From Cudoniella acicularis (taxonomy: Eukaryota > Ascomycota > Leotiomycetes > Helotiales > Helotiaceae), in NCBI GenBank assembly GCA_013054445.1, contig JAAMPI010000716.1:1-27578 (forward strand): 27,578 bases of DNA, read 5' to 3'. Both the position numbers and the translations under genes were made by a program. Below the pieces are notes generated by a model. It searched no databases, was not told where the DNA came from, and worked only from the letters and a program-made list of their open reading frames with translations. Shown here piece after piece: positions 1-8,531 of the stretch (its first letter is position 1; each line of letters opens with the position of its first letter).

Positions 1-585
1 CGCTTGAGCTGAACCTGAAGCTTTTGACAAGCACATGCAAATTCAAGTTGCAGACAACTGCAATCGCATGTGCCCGTTTGAAGTCGACAACTTCACGGTC
101 GTCTGCGGATGAACCTGTCCTTCAGGACTGCAGACTCGAATTGCCATCAGCAGGAATGCTTCAGCAGAACCAGACAAGCAAATAAGATCTCCTCCAGCAC
201 GCGTCGAGAGACAAAGAGACCAGCACAAGAGCGGCGAGTGCCCAAAGCCAGGTCCAGGAACGCTTCTCCTCTTTAAGCTGTTTTAGCTACTCTTCCCCAC
301 ATTCACGAGCGTGGCCGCGGCCAGCTGCGGTCTTCCCCTCCACCCGGAGGCCTCGCTGCTCTTATGGGATTCTGGGCTCTGCCGAATGGCTCCCATTGCC
401 GTCGCCCATCATTCTCCTCCACGGCAATCGTTGATGTAGTCATTCTTCTCTGGCGCACTTACATAAAGAGTACATCCTTCCCCGCGCCCGTGTGCAACTA
501 ATATTTTCTACATTCCAGAGCAACCCCCATCTTATAATATCCCCACTCCCGAACATCTCATCACAACTACAACTACAATATCAAG
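1..585 (+). promoter_or_regulatory. Upstream region of the malate synthase gene
   Basis: This stretch has no supportable coding sequence and lies directly upstream of the malate synthase start. A CATAAA element at 462-467 is TATA-like, and a pyrimidine-rich stretch follows it (about 475-520), which is typical of a fungal core promoter. Matches to the carbon-catabolite repressor CreA consensus SYGGRG are seen at 295-300 (minus strand GTGGGG), 338-343 (minus strand GTGGAG) and 344-349 (plus strand CCGGAG); the last two are back to back. CreA repression of glyoxylate-cycle genes is established in Aspergillus. The sites themselves are short and expected by chance in GC-rich DNA, so regulation here is an inference. 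Confidence 0.4.
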
Positions 586-2315
586 ATGGCGACTACCGAA
601 TCTATTCTGCAAGGCGTGAACGTTGCCGGCACCGTCAATGATTTTAACAGAAAGATCCTTAGCCAAGATGCTCTTGCTTTCCTCGCCCTTCTTCACCGGT
701 CTTTCAACCACAAACGAAAGGAGCTTCTCCAACGCCGTGTCATCAGACAAGCAGAGCTTGATAAAGGCGTCCTTCCAGATTTCCTCCCCGAGACAAAGCA
801 CATTCGAGAGAACGATGCCTGGCGGGGGGCGAAGCCTGCTCCTGGGTTGATTGATCGAAGAGTGGAAATCACAGGGCCTACGGATCGCAAGATGGTGGTA
901 AACGCCCTGAACTCAAATGTCTGGACATATATGGCCGATTTTGAAGGTACTGCACCTCGGACTCAATTTTAGATATATGCTGATCATGCTATGATTAGAT
1001 TCTAGCGCCCCAACTTGGGATAACATGATCAATGGCCAGGTCAACCTCTACGATGCCATCCGTAGACAAGTTGATTTCAAGCAAGGGGAGAAGGAATATA
1101 AGCTCCGAAACGACCGAACTCTACCAACATTGATCGTCCGACCCCGAGGCTGGCACTTGGAGGAGAAGCATTTCACCGTTGATGGAGAGCCAATTTCGGG
1201 CAGTCTTTTCGATTTCGGTTTATATTTCTTTCACAATGCCAAGGAGCTCATCTCGCGGGGGTTTGGTCCATACTTCTATCTTCCAAAGATGGAATCGCAC
1301 CTCGAAGCTCGTCTCTGGAATGACGTCTTCAACCTTGCACAAGATACCATTGCGATCCCCCGAGGGACTATTCGAGGAACGGTGTTGATTGAAACTATTC
1401 TCGCTGCCTTTGAAATGGACGAGATCATCTACGAGCTTCGAGATCACAGTTCGGGTTTGAATTGTGGACGATGGGATTACATTTTCAGTGTAATCAAGAA
1501 GTTCCGCCAAAACTCAAATTTCGTCCTCCCAGACCGCTCAGCTGTTACCATGACCGTTCCATTTATGGATGCCTATGTCAAACTCCTTATTCAAACCTGC
1601 CATCGTCGTCAAGTGCATGCTATGGGTGGAATGGCTGCCCAGATCCCTATCAAGAATGACAAGGCAGCAAACGACAAGGCAATGGAAGGAGTTTACACCG
1701 ATAAACTCCGTGAAGTTAAGGCTGGCCATGATGGAACATGGGTTGCTCACCCAGCACTTGCTTCAATCGCCTCGGAAGTTTTCAACAAGCACATGCCCAC
1801 ACCCAACCAAATGTTCGTGCGCCGAGAAGATGTCAAGATTGGCCAGAATGATCTTCTGAACATGAACGTCCCAGGCCAGGTCACAGAGGAAGGAATCCGC
1901 AAGAACTTGAACATTGGCCTTGGATATATGGAGGGTTGGCTCAGAGGTGTCGGTTGCGTACCGATCAACTATCTGATGGAGGACGCTGCTACTGCCGAAG
2001 TCAGCCGAAGTCAGCTGTGGCAGTGGGTCAAGCATGGTGTACCAACAGCAGAAGGCAAGAAGGTTGACAAGGCTTATGCCTTGAAGCTCTTGAAAGAGCA
2101 AACCGATGATCTTGCCTCCAAGGCGCCAAAGGGAAATAAATACCACCTGGCAGCTCAGTACTTCTCTGGCCAAGTAACTGGTGAAGATTATGCTGATTTC
2201 CTGACATCGTAAGTCTCTTCCTCTTACAATGATTGATTTAGTACTAACATTTTTTAGCCTTCTATATAACGAGATCACAAGTGTTGGAAGCGCGTCCCCA
2301 GCCTCAAAGCTGTAA
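586..2315 (+). CDS. acuE: Malate synthase, glyoxysomal/peroxisomal
   Basis: The enzyme condenses glyoxylate with acetyl-CoA to malate in the glyoxylate cycle, needed for growth on acetate and fatty acids. Three exons (586-946, 999-2208, 2258-2315) give 542 residues, the usual length for the fungal enzyme. The 52 bp and 49 bp introns have GT/AG ends and branch sites CTGAT and CTAAC. The family signature [16 protein letters not shown] sits at residues 268-283. The catalytic arginine is in the [11 protein letters not shown] segment (about residue 246) and the catalytic aspartate in LMEDAATAE (residue 449). The C-terminus is SKL, a type 1 peroxisomal targeting signal that exists only if the second intron is spliced out. 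The start follows AAG and matches the conserved N-terminus. The 3' end converges on the copper-protein gene. I am very sure of the family and splice sites; the symbol follows Aspergillus usage. Confidence 0.96.
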
Positions 2316-2733
2316 TTTTGAATGAGATTGAAGCGTATTAGTTTAAAATTGGCAAGTAATTGTACCAACGATGAATATATATTGGAGCATTAAATGTTTA
2401 AAGCCGTGACTACCCGTGAGAAGCCGTTAGTAGGTACATTGTGAGAAGAACTTCAAGTGAGGATATTCCGATCATGAAATGAAGGCGAAAAAGCAGAAGT
2501 TCAAGGCCCTCTATTAGCATAATTATATACATTAAGGTTTCAAATGGACAATAAAGACATCAAAGTTATTTTAGGGAAGTAACGTACCGCACTCAGTACT
2601 TGGTTCTGGCCCCCAAAACATACAGACGTCAAGTTTGTTTGGGATTATCATTTTTATTCTTTTTCAAAATTTTATGATCCAAAAATCTCACATCCATATC
2701 TACATCCACCTCTCATTATCTAGCATCGAGCAT
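2316..2733. other. Convergent intergenic spacer
   Basis: This 418 bp AT-rich spacer lies between the stop codons of two convergent genes and should hold both 3' ends. AT-rich runs at about 2375-2400 and 2630-2680 could serve as polyadenylation regions. I see no coding sequence or repeat in it. Confidence 0.6.
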
Positions 2734-3517
2734 CTACAAAACAATCGCCAAAGCCGCCGCGCCAGCCATCGCCAGCCCACCGGCACCAGCACTCACAAAT
2801 CCTCTAACCGCAGCACTCTTCCCCATGGCCGATGTCCCACTCCCACTGCTCGTGGCACTCGCAACAGTCTCATTCGGCTGCGAGCTTATTGTGGCCGCCA
2901 CGGCCGTGACACCGGTTCCATTCGTACAAACACCACTCGCAACAGCAGGCGCATTACTCGAGAAAGTAATATCAGCGCAGTTGTATAATCCGCCGTTAGA
3001 ATCGCCGTTGGTGACGACTTGGATGGTGGCGTTGGTGCCGTCGGTGATGTTGAGAGAGGAGGGGACGCTGAAGCCCGTCATGCAGAAGGTGCCGAGGCCT
3101 TGCTCGGTGAAGGTCTTGCGGAGGACGGTGTTGAAGGCGCTGCCTGGGTTGTTGCCTACTGCGATGAGGACTTCGACGTTGGCGTCTATGTGGCTGGTGG
3201 GTTTTTGTTAGTCTTTGATTTCTTTGAATTTTGGATGTCGAGATATCATGATGAGCAGTATCCGAAACGGAATATGGACCATTTGAGGGGGACTTGAAAG
3301 GGGCTTTAAGCAAAATAAGTACGCACCCCATGGTGAGAGCAATTTCTCCATTAGATATGGGCCAGACTGTGCGGTTACTGGAGACCGTATTCTGACCACC
3401 GCAGGGGAACGTGCCAAGTATGTCTTCATCGAAGCCGCGAGCAGCGGGGTAGTTGAGATTGAAATGTGCAGAGGCGAGGGAGGCGAATGCGGTCAGCGCA
3501 GTGAGTGTAGTCTTCAT
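2734..3517 (-). CDS. BIM1-like / X325 LPMO-like copper protein, secreted and GPI-anchored
   Basis: Two exons (3517-3327 and 3193-2734) encode 216 residues. The 133 bp intron has a GTGCGT donor, a CTAAC branch site and a CAG acceptor. A signal peptide (residues 1-17) ends in ASA, so the mature protein starts with His18 ([11 protein letters not shown]), the half histidine brace of this family. A conserved PCGG follows at about residues 38-41 and a second histidine at residue 65. Four cysteines can form two disulfides, there are several N-glycosylation sequons, and a Ser/Thr/Gly-rich tail ends in a hydrophobic GPI signal. The X325/BIM1 family resembles lytic polysaccharide monooxygenases but is not known to cleave polysaccharide; Cryptococcus BIM1 promotes copper uptake with Ctr1. 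Its neighbour on the same strand is a Ctr transporter. An in-frame ATG exists 60 bp upstream but would bury the signal peptide, so I chose the inner start. Confidence 0.92.
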
Positions 3518-3655
3518 CTTGAAGGTGGTTTGATGTTCTTTTTCTTCGCGGTAGGCAGTATTACTGAGGTCGATCAATCGAACACCCAGACAGAGACTTT
3601 TCTAGATAGTAGACAAAGCTAATTGATGATGAGTGAAGGAGAGAGGAGTGAGAGG

Positions 3656-3663
3656 TGAGCAAA
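3656..3663 (-). promoter_or_regulatory. Putative copper-responsive element TTTGCTCA upstream of the BIM1-like gene
   Basis: The minus strand reads TTTGCTCA, a full match to the TTTGCKCR box bound by Mac1/Cuf1-type copper-sensing activators, about 139 bp before the start codon and in the gene's own orientation. Core TTTGCTC matches recur farther upstream on the same strand at 4077-4083 and 4551-4557. An 8-mer of this kind is expected a few times by chance in a window of this size, and the core also occurs elsewhere (near 11070 and 25100), so only position and context support it. Confidence 0.4.
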
Positions 3664-4238
3664 ATTCTTTTCCCGAGCTCCTTGAATGAATAGTTGCTTG
3701 CTTGCTAAGAAAGGAAGACAGGCAGTAGGCCCGGGGGCAAGCTTTATATTTTTCTTGAATTGTTCAAGGGCATCTGCAGCCAAGTCCAGAAGCTCGTTCC
3801 AGGTACGGCCTTGGCCTCTCCATCTGCTGTCACCCGCCGGTAGGAAACACCTCGAGGGAGTTTTGTTCTGGGGCCATGGGTAAAGGAAAATGTGCTCAAT
3901 TGTCCCAATGTCAAGGCTAAGTAAGCTCCCTTGAACCCATGTTGCCTTCCGCGATGCCAAGACAGCAATAAGTTAGAAAGCTGCATATGCCAAGAAGCCA
4001 AAACATGCATACTTTTTAGATAAGATTCAAGAAGGAGAGCACGTTATGGGCAGAATTGAGAAGTAAAAAGATGCAAGAGCAAAGTAAAAAGGAATGAAGC
4101 ACGCGTGTGTTTCGAAAACCATAAGAAGAGGCTATATGCCAACCTGAGATCTCTCTCTCAAAACATTCTCCAGACTCCAACTGGACAACCTCTGCGAGTT
4201 ATTTGGCTCCCGTTTTAGTTTTATACTTCGGATGTACC

Positions 4239-4265
4239 GACTGGACTGGACTGAACTGGACTGGC
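4239..4265. repeat. GACTG-type short tandem repeat
   Basis: The plus strand carries imperfect tandem copies of a GACTG unit, interrupted once by GAACT. It lies about 720 bp upstream of the BIM1-like start codon. No function is evident. Confidence 0.7.
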
Positions 4266-6112
4266 GTCCGCGAACTTGGAAGCTTGAGCGTTATCTTTCG
4301 TTCTTCTGGCTAGGCTTGCAGTCTGTCAGTCGCCTCTCTCCGAGTATTCATGCCGTCCATCCGTAAGCTCGCCGTCGTTCCTCCAGACCAGAAAGACCCA
4401 GAGAAGTACAGCAAGATACCGTCAATACCTACCAGCACTAGATCTTATCTTTTTCTCACCCCATCCCGAGTTTCTGCTTTCCGGCCACGAGGACCCGGTT
4501 ATGTTTGCTAGTCTTCTTCCCAGGTCTTTCCAGATACCAGTGCAAACAGGGAGCAAATATTCCTCTCCTCCTTGAGAGAGTCGGGAGTACAGCATCATAC
4601 TATCGTCCGAGCTCATGAAACAGTCTGCCATCGTTTATCGTCTTTTCATTCCATTATTCGGTCATCGTCGATGGATGAATAAATGCCAAGAGCCTTGGGA
4701 TCCTCGCTGCCGGTCTGATCGGTCTGTCATGTCGTCCTGTCCTGTGTCGTCGTTGAAGAATTATTGGAGATAGAGTTGATAAATGCCAAGATGTTTAGAG
4801 GCAGAGCGAGAGAGCATTTGAGCACGTTTCTGGGGGTGGCTGCGGAGCACTACTGCAAGATCGGGGGCTTTCGGCCTATCAGAGTGAAGGGAAAGGCCCA
4901 TGCGCATAAAGTGGGATTGTTTTCTACGATGACCTTTCTCTAAGGGGGTATCGAAGATCACCGTACAAGGCTTTGGTAGCAAGATTTTGAGAAGGTTGTT
5001 GGGATGGCAAGTTCAAATTCGTTGCTGTACCCACTGTTCTGTCGGTTTCCTATTATCCGTGCAGTAAGAAACGTTTTGGGAAGCTGGAAATGTTAAATTG
5101 TCGATCCGGGTTGGGTTCTCGAGTGCTGCAAGACAGCGGACTCACCTAGTACTGAGAAACTTCAAGGGAAAAGTATCGTGGGATCTGCAATATACTGAGG
5201 TTTACTCTGCTACCAGTTGTCTGAACTCTGATAAGACCATTCTGTGCACAGGGACATTCGAAACAAGTAAACAATTTAAAAATCCGGGGAAGTTTTGGGC
5301 CGAATTCATCTCTTCGACTGAAGCTCGAGGAAACAAAACTCACTGCTACGAATCATCCTTGGAATGGGAGAAGCAAAAAGCTCAGAGCTCGAGCACACAA
5401 CGAAACGAAGCAAAAAGAGAGTATATGTAGGTGACGATCTACCAATAGTCCATGAAAGACGTTCATCCCTTTAAAGTAAGCTCGAGATAGCCTCCTCTAA
5501 AAGTTCAGAGAAAGTCGAAGACCGAAGTCAAATCCAATTCCTAGAATCCGATTGATGAGTTTGGTCCAAAGAGCATATATGTATGTATGTACACACAGAT
5601 ATTTCAGTATCATCTTGAAAAAAGCGTACTTCTTTAGATTGATCTGATAACCTTCTGGTATCGATCACTTTAATCGAAAGTTAGATTGATTGCGGGTGTT
5701 TCCAACCAACGGTTTCACCTAGACGTTATTTTTGAATCTGGACGAAAATAGATGAATTCTGGCCTCAGAGCAGCGAGTGAATGATACTTTATTGCCGTGG
5801 TCCCCGCATAATTGCGAATTTTTCTGGTTTGCGAAAATGAGAGGTTGGGATTGAAAAGCTTGTCCGTTGTACTTGTTTGTTATACATCCGATCCTTCTTC
5901 TCGTCTTCGTGAAAGATTGACGTATTATTTTTGGGACTCTTGATTCAAAGGTAATAATTGCCTGTGTAATTTTTGTATACTGGTGAATTATGAAGTTTGT
6001 ACTGTACGTCTCAAAAAACCTTTGGTATTACCTCAAGTTGCACAATGGCCGCCGAGTTTAACTGAACAGCATTTCGGGGGATGAGGTACCAAGGTTGAAA
6101 ACTAAATACGAT

Positions 6113-6193
6113 GAAGTATGAAGTGTGAAGCATGAAGTGTAAAGTGTGGAGACTGAGGCATGATCACTGAGGTTCGATCACCGAGGCTCAAAC
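6113..6193. repeat. Two adjacent short tandem repeats downstream of the Ctr gene
   Basis: From 6113 to about 6150, ATGAAGTG/TGAAG-like units recur every 9-10 bp. Directly after them a 14 bp unit is present three times: ACTGAGGCATGATC at 6152-6165, ACTGAGGTTCGATC at 6166-6179 and a diverged ACCGAGGCTCAAAC at 6180-6193. The block lies about 170-250 bp past the Ctr stop codon. Confidence 0.7.
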
Positions 6194-6259
6194 ACTTGGG
6201 ATATGTCATAATGTTCCCCCAATATATACAATTGAATCTGTAGTAGTTACAAATGTCTA

Positions 6260-6269
6260 TTTGCGCAAA
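6260..6269. promoter_or_regulatory. Palindromic copper-box-like site TTTGCGCAAA
   Basis: This 10 bp perfect palindrome reads TTTGCGCA on both strands and therefore matches the Mac1-type box TTTGCKCR twice. It lies about 100 bp past the Ctr stop codon, in its presumed 3' UTR or flank, so a promoter role is doubtful. It is recorded because of the copper context. Confidence 0.2.
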
Positions 6270-6365
6270 GCCTGACACCCCCATTATGAGACAGCTTCCG
6301 CCACTCGACCAGCAGTTCCCGCTGCGCAGTCCAAACGCCATATCATTTTTCATTATCTTCAAGCT

Positions 6366-6983
6366 CTAGTGCTCCATGGAAGCGGGGTTGTATCGCCCAA
6401 GAGCAAGACTCCCAAGGAATGTTCCGCCCAGAATCGACAAGAAGTACCCGACGTTCACGGTCATAACTGCTAACATGCTATATGTATATTAATAACTGCA
6501 ATACTTCATGCTTGACACGATAACAACTTACAGCAAGTACCCAACACCGGCTATAACTGTATCGAGACAGGCGCGGACGGGGTCAACGGTAATCCTCCAA
6601 GGTCGAGTACCCATACTCCTCTTCTTGACAACCATAACTTCCTCTTCAACACCGTTTTCCGTCAAGATCATGCGCTTGGTATCGGGGTCGGAAGAGATGC
6701 GTTCGGATTTTGGGAGTTTCCCGGCCACGGTAACATATCGTCGATTGAATTCAGCGTCCATCCAAGCCGTTTCCTTCCATTGCTTCACTGCCAAGAGAGC
6801 CCGGAAAACCGTTGCGAGGATAATGAGGAAAATACAAGTGCCAGCGTACTGTCCAATGTTCGTCGGAGTCCACATCGAGGAGTAAATGGGTGTCGAGGTG
6901 CTGGTGAAGAAGGTCATGGCCATCATCGACGCCGACATGCTTGTCGTGGTCGACGAGGTAGTTGTATTCGTATCCATATCCAT
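6366..6983 (-). CDS. Ctr-family copper transporter
   Basis: Two exons (6983-6532 and 6477-6366; 54 bp intron, GTAAGT donor, TAG acceptor) encode 187 residues, normal for a Ctr protein, which imports Cu(I) through a trimeric pore in the plasma or vacuolar membrane. The N-terminus is Met-rich (M1, M3, M16, M20, M21, M23, M37), giving Mets-type copper ligands. Membrane segment 1 is at about residues 45-67. A hydrophilic loop follows, and segments 2 and 3 occupy about 138-180 with the diagnostic MxxxM (152-156) and GxxxG (169-173) motifs. The second exon carries both motifs, so the splice is well supported. The C-terminus ends MEH rather than a Cys-rich tail. The gene is divergent from a metalloreductase and upstream of the BIM1-like gene on the same strand. 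High or low affinity, and the membrane, cannot be told from sequence. Confidence 0.93.
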
Positions 6984-8531
6984 TTTGCTGAGAAGGCTAT
7001 TGCAAAAGAGTTTAAGGCTAGAAGGTTCGGAGCGCTGCTCTGAAGTAACTAGGCGATGGTATTAAATTAGGAAAGAGACGAAACGAATCCGGAAAGCACA
7101 CAGTTCGCAGGCCGGTAGAGGGTAGAGAGATAATGGAGTATTTATCAAGGGATCAAGAGCAGTCAGAGTTTGAGAGAATATGAGCGAAATCACACGATTG
7201 CAACAGCGCTGGCCTCAGAAATTCTTGATTGAGACGCGCGTGTTTTGGAGGAGGAATGCTTCGCATGGGCACACTTGGGCCAAGAGGAAGGTTTGCGGGT
7301 TCTGGCTTGAGCTTGTCTTGCCTATCTACCTGGGGCCCGCGGGAGACGAGCCACTCCATGCCATGAGGGAGTTTGCATCTTTGAGAGAAACTCGCTCAAA
7401 TGCGCTCAGACTTTGCCCGTTCGATTGTCAGTGCGGCGCTGCCTTACCCCAGCCCTGAGGTCACGTGAAGATGACCGAGGCTTGGAGGCTTCACTCAGTT
7501 CTTTGCGTCTTGATCAGAGTTGAGTCTTGTAGGTTTCGCCATCAATCCTGATCGCGATGTCTAAAAGCTCAAATTGAACGCCCAGAGCTTATACAGCTTA
7601 CCTTGCAATCGTGCTGGGATACTTTGCAGAGTAGGTTCCTCTTCTTCATCAACTTTATCAGGCTGTTTGGGCTTCGCATTGTCTGCAACTCAGAGCTCAG
7701 TGCTCACACGCCTGGGCACATCGTGCCAAGAAGCAGAGACAAAGCCTAAAGCAGCGCAGCCCTGCCGAAGCAACAGGCCCAAACGTTCTCACGTCTGGAT
7801 TCGTCGACCCGCAATAACACCCTCCACATCCACATACACATCCACATTCGAAGTCAATCCCGCAGTCCACAGTACACAGTCCATCGCTCAACCAGTCGGA
7901 CACTCCAGTCAAAGCCCTAATCGGGCTGCCACTAATCCATGACCAAGTCACCGGTGGTCCGTGGGTGTGGGTGATGAATGCGCTCTTATAAACCTGCGCA
8001 AACTCTTCAACGGCCTCATGCTGAGACAACCTGACAGCCGCTGATTTCAAATGCCACAACTCTTCCGATGACCCCCAATACCCACACTGCAGTAGTGACT
8101 GCATTTATGAACTATATCTTGCCAAGAGCTCCTAGATCATTAGTCTGCCAGGTCCTGGGTAGTGCATTTGTTTGCGTATTGTTCTCATTGTCTGGGAGTT
8201 GCAAAGGCATGGGCTGGCCTTGGCAGCCTACGAGGTAAAAGCCATTCTATTATCCTGAATGAGAATCTCTTAATCGTAGTCAGATATCTTCACTCTTTCA
8301 TCATTGTTCAACACAATAATTGATATTCTTTGTTTTGAATCCCATTGCTTCCAAGCGGATACAACAACTCTCACAGCGTTGACATCGATGTGAAGTACGA
8401 GAACATCAGGTCTTTTCAGAACGTGGGCAGCCCCGGTGGTGACTCTTCAGAACGAGAACGAGCACATTTATCTTGCGCACTTGCAATCCAACCTTGGCCC
8501 TTTTCACCAGTAAACAGACAAAACTTCCAAC
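6984..8531. promoter_or_regulatory. Divergent promoter between the Ctr and metalloreductase genes
   Basis: These 1.55 kb separate two genes transcribed away from each other and should hold both promoters. Several open frames cover it (for example 7180-7458, 7574-7942 and 7697-8104), but they overlap on both strands, lack known motifs and look like GC-rich chance. A CCACATCCACATACACATCCACATT-type short repeat lies near 7822-7848. The only full copper-box match I found is at 7995-8002; near matches occur at about 7181-7189 (TGAGCGAAA) and 8168-8178 (TTTGCGTA). Confidence 0.55.
7995..8002 (-). promoter_or_regulatory. Putative copper-responsive element TTTGCGCA
   Basis: The minus strand reads TTTGCGCA, a full match to TTTGCKCR. 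It is about 530 bp before the metalloreductase start and about 1 kb before the Ctr start. Position between two copper-uptake genes is suggestive, but one such match can arise by chance. Confidence 0.3.

Larger units (their letters stand above)
3518..6365. other. Long spacer between the BIM1-like and Ctr genes
   Basis: No recognisable protein gene is seen in these 2.8 kb. The first part is the upstream region of the BIM1-like gene. It holds a GACTG-type short tandem repeat at 4239-4265, an ATG-initiated 53-codon frame at 4350-4511 on the plus strand without recognised similarity, a GTAT microsatellite at about 5577-5592, and repeats at 6113-6193 next to the Ctr 3' end. A longer open frame at 5098-5430 begins only at TTG and looks like chance. 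The length is large for a promoter and could hide an unrecognised transcript. Confidence 0.5.

Noticed and set aside
3518..3577. Upstream in-frame ATG of the BIM1-like gene
   Set aside because: It would place 20 polar residues before the signal peptide and prevent exposure of the N-terminal histidine that the family requires.
4350..4511. ATG-led 53-codon frame on the plus strand, as an annotated gene
   Set aside because: No recognised similarity, no clear promoter or splice partner, and an open frame on the opposite strand overlaps it. I kept it only as a note in the spacer.
5098..5430. 110-codon open frame on the plus strand
   Set aside because: It begins at TTG, has no early ATG and no recognisable motif, and lies in a spacer; chance is the simplest reading.
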